A DNA stretch of 64,000 nucleotides, from NCBI RefSeq assembly GCF_900187065.1, contig NZ_LT906483.1, forward strand, positions 3,534,001 through 3,598,000, given 5' to 3'. Origin of the DNA: Mycolicibacterium thermoresistibile (lineage in GTDB: Bacteria; Actinomycetota; Actinomycetes; Mycobacteriales; Mycobacteriaceae). The notes under the pieces were generated by a model that did not search any database, was not told the DNA's origin, and saw nothing but the letters and a program-made list of their open reading frames with translations. Made by a program: the position numbers and the translations under genes. The number at the start of each line of letters is the position of its first letter. Position 1 is the stretch's first letter. Shown in pieces: positions 1-7,530 of the stretch.

Positions 1-2
1 TT

Positions 3-188
3 CTGGCATCCGGGGAGATGATGCCGAGCAGCACGATTTCGCACTCGCACGCCGATATCGCCCACGCCATCATCTCGGGCTGGCCGCGCCGCGCCGAGTC
101 GCTGATGCGCGACCACATCGAAGAGGTGCGCGATTTCGTCCGCGACCGCCAGCCCGAGCGGATGGACGACGTCATCCAGTGGCGCTGA
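3..188 (+). CDS. GntR-family regulator, C-terminal end only (FCD domain)
   Basis: This is the last 61 codons of a gene that begins before the window; the reading frame opens at base 3 and ends with TGA at 186-188. The peptide contains HADIAHAIISGWPRRAESLM followed by RDHIEEVRDFV, the last helices of the FCD ligand-binding domain of GntR regulators, in which a conserved His helps bind a metal or carboxylate ligand. The DNA-binding half is outside the window. It points towards the accessory metabolic cluster and may regulate it, but that is inferred only from position. Family assignment rests on this short tail. Confidence 0.7.
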   Translation: MASGEMMPSSTISHSHADIAHAIISGWPRRAESLMRDHIEEVRDFVRDRQPERMDDVIQWR

Positions 189-192
189 ATCC

Positions 193-226
193 GCGATTTC
201 GGCGTGCTGACGCTCGCTGAGCGACC
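193..226. repeat. 53-nt palindrome copy A, left arm and loop (split by IS481)
   Basis: This holds the left 25-nt arm (193-217), the 3-nt loop TGA and the first 6 nt of the right arm of the dispersed palindrome. The right arm continues at 1582-1593 and 6200-6206 once the two inserted elements are removed, giving exactly 53 nt. Bases 214-226 (TCGCTGAGCGACC) are repeated at 1569-1581 and form the target-site duplication of the IS481 element. Confidence 0.85.
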
Positions 227-1566
227 TGTGGTGTCTCGGGACATCGCTGACACTTTTGTCTCGGGACATCGCTGACAGTCATGATGGCGGTTTTGGTTCG
301 CGGGTGCGGTAGGTGCGGGTGGTTTTGTCGCCGCGCTGGTAGTTGCGGGTGGGGTCGGCGGTGAAGGACCGCACCAGTGTGGTGCCGCTGAGGATGGTGA
401 TGTGTTGGCCGTCGCGGATGATGTCGCATTCGTGTCCGGCCCAGCGCAGTCCGACGTTGACCTTGTAGGGCGCGACGAACACGTATCCCGATGTCGGGCC
501 GACGGTGTGTCGGCTGACGATTACCGGCGCCGGCACGGGTCGGTCGGCGGGGCGGGCCTTGTCGCCGGCGGCGAACACCTCGGCCGGGAGGGCGCCGCGG
601 TGTGCTCGGTGCGGCCGCTGGTGGTTGTAGAACGTGCGGAACTGCTCGAGCAGGGCGTTGAGTTCGGCGATGGTGGTCGCGGGGTCGCGGGCGGTGAGCC
701 ATTTCTTCAGCGTCTGCCAGAACCGTTCGATCTTGCCGCAGGTCTGGGGATGAAACGGTGTTGCGTTGATGGTCTGCACACCCAAGGCACGCAAGTTGGT
801 TTCGAACGCCGACTGGTGGGCGTGGAACCGGCCAGTGTAGACGATGCCGTTGTCGGTCAACGACATCGAGGGAATCCCGCACTCGGCGATGCCAGCCAGC
901 ATCGTTTCCCAGACCAGCTGTGCGTCGGCGTCACCGGCGCAGGCGCGTAGTGCGGGAACGTAACGCGAATGGTCATCGAGGCTGCCGGCGATGCCGGCCG
1001 GGCTGCCGTCGGCCAGCACCCAACCGGTCCAATCAGACTGCCAGCACTCGTTGGGGCAACTGAAGACGAACCGCTTGGTCGCCGATTTCGGGCGTTTCTG
1101 CGGCTGCGGGGTGATCGCCCCACGACGGCTGAGAATCTGCCACCCCCTCTGCCACACCGTCGACACCGACGGCACCGTGACGCCGTCACGCTCAAACGAC
1201 CACACGATCGACTGGGCGCCGTGATCTCGGCCCTGTTCGATCAGCTGCTTGCGCCGCAATACGATCAGGTCTTCGACCTCGACCGGAGTCTGTCCTGGTG
1301 AGGTCAACGGCCGCCGGGACAGCTCCTGCAACCCCTCGATACCGCTGTCACGAAACCGCCGCCGGAACTTGTAAAACGTCTGTCGACTGATCTTCCTGCG
1401 GCGGCAGAACTCCGCCACATTGTCGATCTCCCCGGCCACCGCCGCAGCCATGCGAATGTCCATCGCCGTCACCTTCTGGGCCATGAACCATCGTGCTCAC
1501 GGCCCTACTCAGGTGTCAGCGATGTCCCGAGACATACAGGTGTCAGCGATGTCCCCGAACAGAACA
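227..1566 (-). mobile_element. IS481-family insertion sequence, complete
   Basis: A 1340-bp element starting TGT and ending ACA, with one transposase gene on the minus strand. The outer terminal inverted repeats match at about 22 of 27 positions. Each end holds a second internal copy of the motif TGTCTCGGGACATCGCTGAC: 232-251 and 257-276 on the left, 1515-1534 and a diverged copy at 1542-1561 on the right. It is flanked by a perfect 13-bp direct repeat (214-226 and 1569-1581). It sits in the loop of palindrome copy A. The intact ORF, ends and target duplication suggest a recent insertion. Confidence 0.9.
279..1484 (-). CDS. IS481-family transposase
   Basis: A 401-aa DDE transposase that would cut and join the ends of the surrounding insertion sequence. 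Residues about 8-55 form an N-terminal helix-turn-helix with the pattern FCRRRKISRQTFYKF. The integrase core has candidate catalytic residues Asp151 (in SDWTGW), Asp211 (in SLTDNG) and Glu253 (in GKIERFW), plus the YNHQRPH motif typical of IS481 and IS3 relatives. The ATG at 1484 lies just inside the terminal repeats and the gene fills the element. No frameshift is visible, so it looks functional. Confidence 0.93.
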   Translation of the reverse strand: MAQKVTAMDIRMAAAVAGEIDNVAEFCRRRKISRQTFYKFRRRFRDSGIEGLQELSRRPLTSPGQTPVEVEDLIVLRRKQLIEQGRDHGAQSIVWSFERDGVTVPSVSTVWQRGWQILSRRGAITPQPQKRPKSATKRFVFSCPNECWQSDWTGWVLADGSPAGIAGSLDDHSRYVPALRACAGDADAQLVWETMLAGIAECGIPSMSLTDNGIVYTGRFHAHQSAFETNLRALGVQTINATPFHPQTCGKIERFWQTLKKWLTARDPATTIAELNALLEQFRTFYNHQRPHRAHRGALPAEVFAAGDKARPADRPVPAPVIVSRHTVGPTSGYVFVAPYKVNVGLRWAGHECDIIRDGQHITILSGTTLVRSFTADPTRNYQRGDKTTRTYRTREPKPPS

Positions 1567-1568
1567 GA

Positions 1569-1593
1569 TCGCTGAGCGACCGTCAGCACGCCG
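1569..1593. repeat. 53-nt palindrome copy A, middle fragment with two target duplications
   Basis: Bases 1569-1581 are the second copy of the IS481 target duplication. Bases 1582-1593 continue the right arm of the palindrome. The last eight, GCACGCCG (1586-1593), recur at 6192-6199 and are the target duplication of the IS256-family element that starts at 1594. Confidence 0.85.
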
Positions 1594-1651
1594 GGTCAAG
1601 TTCAGGGACGTGGTGTACGTCGTCGTCGTGTGATTCTTCGATGGTGTTGGT

Positions 1652-1872
1652 TCAGGTAGTCAGTGCTGCGGGGTTGGCCTCCTGTTCGGTTGGGTTGTCG
1701 TTGACGGCCCGTGATTTGCTCAGGACGTCCAGGCCGAGGTAGCGCCGGGATTCGGCCCATTCGTCGTGTTGTTCGGCCAGCACGGCCCCGACGAGGCGGA
1801 TCAGGGCGTCGCGGTCTGGGAAGATGCCCACGACGTCGGTCCGGCGGCGGATTTCCCGATTGAGCCGTTCCT
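1652..1872 (-). pseudogene. IS256-family transposase, 3' fragment
   Basis: This encodes the final 72 residues of a Mutator/IS256 transposase, reading ERLNREIRRRTDVVGIFPDR, then AEQHDEWAESRRYLGLDVL, to TGA at 1652-1654. It has no start of its own. It continues exactly from the fragment ending at 5040: C5040 plus AG at 1872-1871 rebuild a CAG codon, giving the family-typical NNPQERLN. The Glu of ERLNRE is the expected third catalytic acid of the DDE triad, so the insertion separated it from the two Asp residues. Confidence 0.88.
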
Positions 1873-1918
1873 TTATCCGGCCCTCAGGGTCGGATCAACC
1901 CCTGATTGCCGATTTGGG

Positions 1919-3874
1919 TCAGCGGTCGAGCCGCTGCAGGTGGTCGGTCAACGCGTCAGCGACGCGATGGTGACGGGCCGCTTCATCGGGCCATCCTCGG
2001 TCGCGGGCATCGACCTCGAGTGCCTCGACGTCGGTGCGTTGCGCCTCGAGCGCGTCGCGGAACTCCGGTCCGGTGACGAAGTTGTCGCAGGTCTCGCAGA
2101 TGTTGGCATAGGGACAAGCACCCGCGCTCTCGTGACGGGAACAGTAGCCGTGGGCAACACGCGTTTTGAGCATCTCGCTGCCAAGCCAAATCACGGCATC
2201 GGGGACGATCGGTTTGCCGACCGGGGTGAGAGTGAACCGCCGCCGCATCTTGCCCATCGCCTGGTCGTAGGCATCACGCAACGTCGGTGAAGCCAAAGTG
2301 GCGTAACGCAAAGTCATTTGCGGGGTGACGTGCCCGAGCAACGCCATCAACGCCTGCAGGCCCATCCCGGCGTTCGCGAGTTCGGTAGCCCACGTATGCC
2401 GCAGCTGATGCGGGGTCACCACCAACGGCGCACCCCCGGCCCCACGCAGTCCGCAAGTCTCGACGGCAGCGATCAGTCCGTTGCGCAGCCGGGTCTGGCT
2501 GAGACGGCGACCGTGCGCGACGAACAGGAAATCGGTCAACGCTCCGGTGCGGGGGTGCGGCAGCGGCCGGCAGATACCACGCCCGGTGGTCCACTCGTCC
2601 AACGCGGCGATGGTGGCGACCGAGAGCGGGACCATGCGTTCGGTGGCGAGCTTGCCCAACGGAACCTTCAACCAGGTGCCGGCGGGACCGTAGTCGATGA
2701 CGCTGCCAAGTTCGAGGTCGAGTAGCTCCCCGACCCGCAGACCAGCTCCGCGGAGCACGGTCAGCCCGATACGAGCGAACGAATCATCCAGCCCAGAGAC
2801 CGCATTCATCACTGCAACATCGATGTCGGGCGGCAGGGCCCGCGGAAGCGGTTGATCGAGTTTGGGGACGTCGACGGCGAAAACCAGACGGCGCGGTGGG
2901 GCCTGCTCCCAACCCCATTCGGTGATGTCGTCGAGCAGGTTGCGCACGCTCAGCACCGTCGATTGGATCACGGCCTTCGAGATGATGCGTCCGGCGCCGG
3001 AAGCGGCGCGTTGCCCACGCCAGGTGCGGGTGCGGTTCCAGACGAGGAAACCCTCGATGTGATTGCGGTCGAGATCCTCGAGGGACGTGACCTCGGGATG
3101 AGCGGTGGTGAGGTAGTCCGCGAACGGCAGCAAGTCGTTGATCAAGGATTCGACGGATTTCGGACGCAGCACCGATGCCCGGACGGTGACGTAACGCAGC
3201 AATGTTGCGCGAATCGCGTCGGCCATCGGAACCTCGGCGAAGCGTTGAGCGTAACTGCGGGCCCACCGCCGGCGCCGTGGTGGTGTGTCGACGATGCGGG
3301 CCTGAAACAGCATCTGTCGCAGCCCCGCAATCCGGTTGCGGTAGGCGCGACGAGACGTTGCCGGAATCGACTGTGTTGCAGCCAATGCAGCGTCGAATTC
3401 GTCGACGGTATCGGCGCTCACGCCGCTGACGAGTCCGCCGTGCCAGGCGAGCAGCACCGCCAGACATTCACCCAGGACCGTCTCGATCCATTGCGGTGTC
3501 CAGCCCAAGGCCAGCCCGGCGGCCCGGACTGCGGCGAACCCGTCCGGGTCGCGGTCCTCGACGGCTCGGCCGAGACCGGTGAGGTTCTTGACGGCCGCAA
3601 GTTCGAGGTCCAGCCGCAGCTCGCCGCGTCCGATGAGGTGACACAGCAGCGGCCACGCCCCGGTGCGGCGCAGTTCGATGAGCCGTTCGGCTGCCGGTCG
3701 GGTCATCCAGTCCCGCAGGTCCGGATGCGAGGTGAGGAAGGTGGTCGCGATGAGGGTGCGAGCGCGCACCGACCTACCGCTGAGACCCAGGGCGGCAACG
3801 TACTCGAGGTAATCGGCCAGCACCGTATCCGGGTCGGCCAGCGGATCGACCATTGCGAGCGCGGGGGTGGTCAT
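1919..3874 (-). CDS. Large tyrosine recombinase, TnpB-like (Tn554 type)
   Basis: A 651-aa site-specific recombinase. I start it at the ATG at 3874, which overlaps the previous stop in ATGA; the longer open frame upstream only shadows the preceding gene. The N-terminal half resembles SAM-like core-binding domains. The C-terminal catalytic domain has the first Arg in RGAGLRVGELL, the HxxR box in TPHQLRHTWATE, a GH pair in LLGHVTPQMT and the nucleophilic Tyr in LRYATLA. The tail from about residue 575 has Cys at 578, 587, 593 and 596 (CSRHESAGACPYANICETC), a possible zinc knuckle as seen in TnpB of Tn554. All catalytic residues are present. It is translationally coupled to its partner, and both are expected to be needed for transposition. 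Confidence 0.85.
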   Translation of the reverse strand: MTTPALAMVDPLADPDTVLADYLEYVAALGLSGRSVRARTLIATTFLTSHPDLRDWMTRPAAERLIELRRTGAWPLLCHLIGRGELRLDLELAAVKNLTGLGRAVEDRDPDGFAAVRAAGLALGWTPQWIETVLGECLAVLLAWHGGLVSGVSADTVDEFDAALAATQSIPATSRRAYRNRIAGLRQMLFQARIVDTPPRRRRWARSYAQRFAEVPMADAIRATLLRYVTVRASVLRPKSVESLINDLLPFADYLTTAHPEVTSLEDLDRNHIEGFLVWNRTRTWRGQRAASGAGRIISKAVIQSTVLSVRNLLDDITEWGWEQAPPRRLVFAVDVPKLDQPLPRALPPDIDVAVMNAVSGLDDSFARIGLTVLRGAGLRVGELLDLELGSVIDYGPAGTWLKVPLGKLATERMVPLSVATIAALDEWTTGRGICRPLPHPRTGALTDFLFVAHGRRLSQTRLRNGLIAAVETCGLRGAGGAPLVVTPHQLRHTWATELANAGMGLQALMALLGHVTPQMTLRYATLASPTLRDAYDQAMGKMRRRFTLTPVGKPIVPDAVIWLGSEMLKTRVAHGYCSRHESAGACPYANICETCDNFVTGPEFRDALEAQRTDVEALEVDARDRGWPDEAARHHRVADALTDHLQRLDR

Positions 3875-4926
3875 CGTCGTGTCCCGGCGAGGCTGGCGCG
3901 GGCCGCGCCGTATTCGGCGGCGAGCTGCGCGACCGACAGATGCACGTATCCGGCGGTGGTCTCGGGAGACACGTGCCCCATCAACTCCCGTAACGCCATC
4001 AGATCGATTCCCGCAGAGGCCAGTTCGGTGCCGTAGGTGTGGCGCAGTCGGTGCGGACGCACCCGCGTTGCGCCGGACAGGACTCGGTGCCGCCGGAACA
4101 GCGACCGCAGTCCGGCCTCGGTGACCGGCGACCCGTGGGTGGGGCCACGCAGCACCACGAAACACTCTTGCGTCGCCAACCCCGGTGGCCGTTCGAGGCG
4201 CAGATAGGCCGATAGTTCGGTGAAGAACACCGCATCGACCGGCACCACCCGTTCCTTCGAGCCTTTGCCGAGCACCCGCAACCGACGTCGACCGAAATCG
4301 ACGTCTGCCAGCCGCAGTGATCGCACCTCGGCGCTGCGCAGACCCCCGAACAGCATGGCCCACACCATCGCCCGATCCCGATGAGTGCGCAACGACGCCA
4401 CGAACTGCTCTACCGCGTCGGCGTCGAGGGATTCGGGCAGCAGTCGCGGTTGACGCACCAGCCGGCCCCCGGCTCGGGGTCGGCCCGGTCCGAGGTGCCC
4501 GAGCAGTCCGCGCGCTTGTGGTCGCAGGCCCTGCCCGCGCCGCGGTGAGGGCACCGGATTGTCGGCGCGCATCCTGGTCATCACCAGGTACTCGAACAAC
4601 GCCCGCACCGCCGCGACTCGTCGGTTGATCGTCGACGCCGCCGCGCCCCGATCACCTCGTGTCGCCATACCTGGGCGGGGTTCGCGGCGCACGTCCTGCC
4701 AGTCGATCCACTCGAACACCGTCACCGGCGTCACCGCCGCCACCGTGAGGTCGCGATCGAGAAGGAACCGGGCCAGGTTGAGCACGTCGAACGCATACGC
4801 CCGCACCGTTGCCGCACTGAATCCGCGTCCGGCCAAGTGTGTCAGGAATGCGTTCGCCGCTGCGCTTCCCTCCCACTGGCCGTCGATCGCATAGCCGTCG
4901 CCGTGGGTCCGCACCCGAACGGTCAT
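3871..4926 (-). CDS. Tyrosine recombinase, TnpA-like (Tn554 type)
   Basis: A 351-aa integrase-family recombinase. The ATG at 4926 is chosen because GAGGGG sits just upstream and because the longer frame adds only the element's end sequence. Residues about 20-120 form the core-binding domain. The catalytic domain has Arg in FGGLRSAEVRSL, the HxxR box in RPHRLRHTYGTEL, GH in LMGHVSPETT and the candidate nucleophile Tyr in AGYVHLS. The length is close to the 361 aa of Tn554 TnpA. It overlaps the second recombinase gene by 4 nt, so the two are co-translated. Confidence 0.87.
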   Translation of the reverse strand: MTVRVRTHGDGYAIDGQWEGSAAANAFLTHLAGRGFSAATVRAYAFDVLNLARFLLDRDLTVAAVTPVTVFEWIDWQDVRREPRPGMATRGDRGAAASTINRRVAAVRALFEYLVMTRMRADNPVPSPRRGQGLRPQARGLLGHLGPGRPRAGGRLVRQPRLLPESLDADAVEQFVASLRTHRDRAMVWAMLFGGLRSAEVRSLRLADVDFGRRRLRVLGKGSKERVVPVDAVFFTELSAYLRLERPPGLATQECFVVLRGPTHGSPVTEAGLRSLFRRHRVLSGATRVRPHRLRHTYGTELASAGIDLMALRELMGHVSPETTAGYVHLSVAQLAAEYGAARASLAGTRR

Positions 4927-5039
4927 GGTCTGCCCCTCTCGATCGAGCTGACACCGCCAGCATGCGCCGAGCAACGCCGTCGGCCCCGGACCTCACGCCG
5001 CACCCATGATCGTGTCGTGAGAGGGCCGGTTAACCGATC

Positions 5040-6054
5040 GGGGGTTGTTCGACCAGATCTGGCGCCAGATCTGCTTGGGGAACGCGGTGAACGCCAGCAG
5101 GTCCGGGCGGGCTGCCTGCAGGTGGTCGGCGACCTTCGGCAGCTTATCGACAAGTGCGTCGATGATCCGATCGTATTGCGCCGCAACTGACTCAGCATCG
5201 GGTTGGTCGAACACCGAATGCAACAGAGTGCGTACCCACGGCCACGAACTCTTGGGCGTGACGGCCATCAGGTTGGTTGTGTAGTGGGTGCGGCAGCGCT
5301 GCCACGTGGCGCCGGGCAGGGTGGCGCCGATCGCGGCGACCAGCCCGGTGTGCGCGTCGCTGGTGACCAGTTTGACCCCGGACAGGCCGCGGGCGGTCAA
5401 CGACCGCCAGAACGCCAGCCACCCGGCGCCGTCCTCGGCGGTGGTGACGTCGACACCGAGGATCTCGCGGTAGCCCTCGGCGTTCACACCCGTGGCGATC
5501 AGGGCGTGCACGTTGACCACCCGGCCCTGCTCGCGGACCTTGAGCACCAGCGCGTCGGCGGCCACGAACGTGTACGGGCCGGCATCCAGCGGCCGGGTGC
5601 GGAAGGCCTCGACGGCGGTGTCGAGCTCGGTGGCCATCACACTGACTTGGGATTTCGACAGGCTGGTGATGCCCAACGTCTCGACGAGCTTGTCCATCCG
5701 CCGGGTCGAGACCCCGAGCAGGTAGCACGTGGCGACCACGGTCGTCAGGGCACGCTCGGCGCGTTTGCGGCGTTCCAACAGCCAGTCCGGGAAGTACGAA
5801 CCGTGCCGTAGCTTGGGGATCGCTAAATCAAGACTGCCTGCGCGGGTGTCGAATCGGCGGTGCCGGTACCCGTTACGGGAATTGGTGCGCTCAGCGCTGC
5901 GCTCGCCGTATCCGGCACCGCACAGGGCGTCGGCCTCGGCACCCATCAGAGTGTGGATGAACGTGGCCAGCAGCTCGCGCAGCACGTCGGGATGGGTGGT
6001 GGTGAGTCGTTCGGCCAACACGGTGGGCAGGTCGATATTGTGGGCAGTGGTCAT
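5040..6054 (-). pseudogene. IS256-family transposase, 5' fragment
   Basis: This encodes the first 338 residues of an IS256/Mutator transposase, starting MTTAHNIDLPTVLAERL and ending KQIWRQIWSNNP. The open frame then runs on for 15 foreign codons of the inserted element to a stop at 4993. Candidate first and second catalytic acids are in FVAADALVLKV and LVTSDAHTGL. The zinc-binding-like CRTHYTTNL segment of the family is present. The third acid (Glu) is on the 3' fragment at 1652-1872. The truncated protein cannot be a full transposase, but it could still bind IS ends. Confidence 0.88.
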
Positions 6055-6191
6055 CGCGTGTGTTCCTTCTTTGCTCGAGTGACTTTCGACGGTCCCTCGA
6101 AGAATCACGCGATGACCCTCAATCATTCGGCTACGACACGCCGGTACCACTGATCAGGTCCGACTCGTACACCACTCTGCTGGACGCAACC

Positions 6192-6206
6192 GCACGCCGA
6201 AATCAC
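6192..6206. repeat. 53-nt palindrome copy A, last fragment
   Basis: Bases 6192-6199 (GCACGCCG) are the second copy of the IS256 target duplication, and 6200-6206 (AAATCAC) are the last seven bases of the palindrome's right arm. The flanking bases TATCAG match those beside copy B at 19473. The TGA stop of the next minus-strand gene lies in this edge. Confidence 0.85.
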
Positions 6207-6208
6207 TA

Positions 6209-6592
6209 TCAGATGTACTCGCGCAGTTCCCGGATGAGACCGCCACCACCCACCCGGCCGATCACGCAGGCGTGCCGAACCGGGGCGGTGCCGGCGGGTT
6301 CGACGTGGACCTCGTGCTCCTCGAGGAAACCACCGGCGAAGAACTCCCGGCGCACCCTCCGGTACCGGTAGGCCGGGGCGTCCGCCGGCCGTCCGGCCAT
6401 CCGCTCGGCGAAGGACCGCGCGGTCCGCTGCTCGGTGCCGTTGCGGACGATGACCCCGTCCGGCTCGAAACAGCACCAGAACGCCTCGGCGTCACCGCGC
6501 TCGATCGCCGTGAACAGGCGGGTGGCCAATTCGTCGAGTCGGTCCGATCCGGCCACCGCCCGCTCCTCGTGTTCGTTACCCGTTCGCCTCAT
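6209..6592 (-). CDS. NTF2-like / SnoaL-fold protein
   Basis: A 127-aa protein of the NTF2/SnoaL superfamily, small cone-shaped folds that act as isomerases, hydratases or ligand-binding subunits. The recognisable part is LATRLFTAIERGDAEAFW followed by FEPDGVIVRNG, the helix-strand start of the fold, then a C-terminal sheet. It overlaps the end of the preceding CrtC-like gene by 17 nt, so it is the last gene of that operon. Its stop codon lies at the edge of palindrome copy A. Substrate is unknown. Confidence 0.7.
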   Translation of the reverse strand: MRRTGNEHEERAVAGSDRLDELATRLFTAIERGDAEAFWCCFEPDGVIVRNGTEQRTARSFAERMAGRPADAPAYRYRRVRREFFAGGFLEEHEVHVEPAGTAPVRHACVIGRVGGGGLIRELREYI

Positions 6593-7502
6593 CGAGACGG
6601 CGCTGCAGGCTGGGGGTCAACTGCTTCAGCTCGGCCAGCTCGAGCACACCGGTGCCCAGCCGTCCGCCGCATTCGAACATCGCGAACCCGTTGCTGGTGA
6701 ACCAGCCGTCATGGTGGTTGCTCAACTGCGAACTCACGCAGTCCCCGGTGATGTGGTACGCATCGCCGGGTTTGGTCCAGATCCGGGCGTCGCAGCCCTC
6801 GACGCTGAACCCGTCGTCACCGACCCGGCCGCCGAACGACATCCTGGTCACTTCCTTGAATTCGCCGTCGAACACGTATCCGAACGCCCGCACGCCGGCG
6901 TTGGTGGCGAATGTGCCCGCCGCGCAGTAGAAGTTCTCCGAGAACGTCGCGCAGATCCAGCGGTGCGCGCCGACGGTGTTCCAGTCCCGGATACCCCAGG
7001 AGTGATCCTGGAACGCCCAACCGGACACCTCCAGCGTCTGGCCCCCTTGGGTGACCGTCCCCGACGCCCTGCCGAAGGTCTCGTAGTGGTTGGCACCGAC
7101 TTCGGCGCCGCTGCCGTCCAGCGCCACCGAGATCGCATCGGTGAACGCCTCGTAGACGATGTCGACCTTTGTTCCGGTGCTGGGATATTCGCTGCTGAAC
7201 CGATACTTCTGCAGCGGTTCCAGCGTCTGGATCCTCATCCGGCCGATCTCGAACTTCGACAGATCCTGATCGGGTATCGGCAGCGTGAGGGCGTTGAAGT
7301 GCCCTGCGTGGCGGCCCTGGACCGTCACCCAGTCCCACACATCGGCCCGTTCGCGGGGCCGCTGCAACCCGAAGTGGTGCGATCCGCCGGACATGTTCGA
7401 CGGGTCGAACCAGTAGAGCACCCAGCTCTCCTGCCACCGCTCATCGTCGCCGGTGGGCTGGTGCGATCCGTCGTCGGCCGGATCTACCTTGCGTAGCTTC
7501 AA
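6576..7502 (-). CDS. CrtC-like / DUF7064-7065 lipocalin-fold protein
   Basis: A 308-aa protein resembling the carotenoid 1,2-hydratase (CrtC) or AttH-like two-lobed lipocalin fold. Evidence is the motif VSGWAFQDHSWGIRDW (about residues 150-165), the early WYWFDP-like stretch VLYWFDPSNMSGGSHHFGL, and all-beta composition. Such proteins bind or hydrate hydrophobic molecules. I choose the TTG at 7502, with GGAAGG about 6 nt upstream, because ATG codons further up lie inside the preceding gene. It lies 28 nt after the phosphotransferase-like gene and overlaps the next gene, so all three are one operon. No signal peptide is seen. Confidence 0.7.
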   Translation of the reverse strand: MKLRKVDPADDGSHQPTGDDERWQESWVLYWFDPSNMSGGSHHFGLQRPRERADVWDWVTVQGRHAGHFNALTLPIPDQDLSKFEIGRMRIQTLEPLQKYRFSSEYPSTGTKVDIVYEAFTDAISVALDGSGAEVGANHYETFGRASGTVTQGGQTLEVSGWAFQDHSWGIRDWNTVGAHRWICATFSENFYCAAGTFATNAGVRAFGYVFDGEFKEVTRMSFGGRVGDDGFSVEGCDARIWTKPGDAYHITGDCVSSQLSNHHDGWFTSNGFAMFECGGRLGTGVLELAELKQLTPSLQRRLDEANG

Positions 7503-7530
7503 CTGCTTCCCTTCCAGACGTTCAGGCGGC

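Larger units (their letters stand above)
1873..5039 (-). mobile_element. Tn554-like element with two tyrosine recombinases and no cargo
   Basis: A 3167-bp insert inside the IS256 transposase gene. Its boundaries follow from the point where the transposase frame is restored. Near the ends lies an imperfect inverted repeat: TTATCCGGCCCTCA at 1873-1886 and, in complement, the TTAACCGGCCCTCTCA type at about 5018-5033. It holds only two overlapping recombinase genes, with about 46 nt after the second and 113 nt before the first. Tn554 and relatives carry tnpA, tnpB and tnpC; no tnpC-like ORF is present. Classification as Tn554-like rests on gene order, sizes and the Cys-rich tail of the second protein. 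Confidence 0.75.
1594..6191 (-). mobile_element. IS256-family insertion sequence, interrupted by a recombinase element
   Basis: The ends form an inverted repeat. Both begin GGT and share GTGGTGTACG (about 1610-1619 on the left, its complement near 6166-6175 on the right). A second shared segment, GTGATTCTTCGA, is found near 1629-1641 and in complement near 6097-6109. The element is flanked by the 8-bp duplication GCACGCCG (1586-1593, 6192-6199), a normal length for this family. Without the insert at 1873-5039 it would be about 1431 bp with a 411-codon transposase. The transposase is now split, so the copy is probably immobile on its own. Confidence 0.88.

Noticed and set aside
402..950. Long plus-strand open frames inside the IS481 element and many similar frames opposite other genes
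   Set aside because: They lie antisense to well-supported genes, have Arg/Pro/Gly-rich composition typical of high-GC shadow frames, and show no family motifs.
1919..4363. A single 814-aa recombinase running through 4363
   Set aside because: The first 163 codons are the antisense-like shadow of the upstream recombinase in another frame, with no recombinase features. The ATG at 3874 in an ATGA overlap gives a normal family length.
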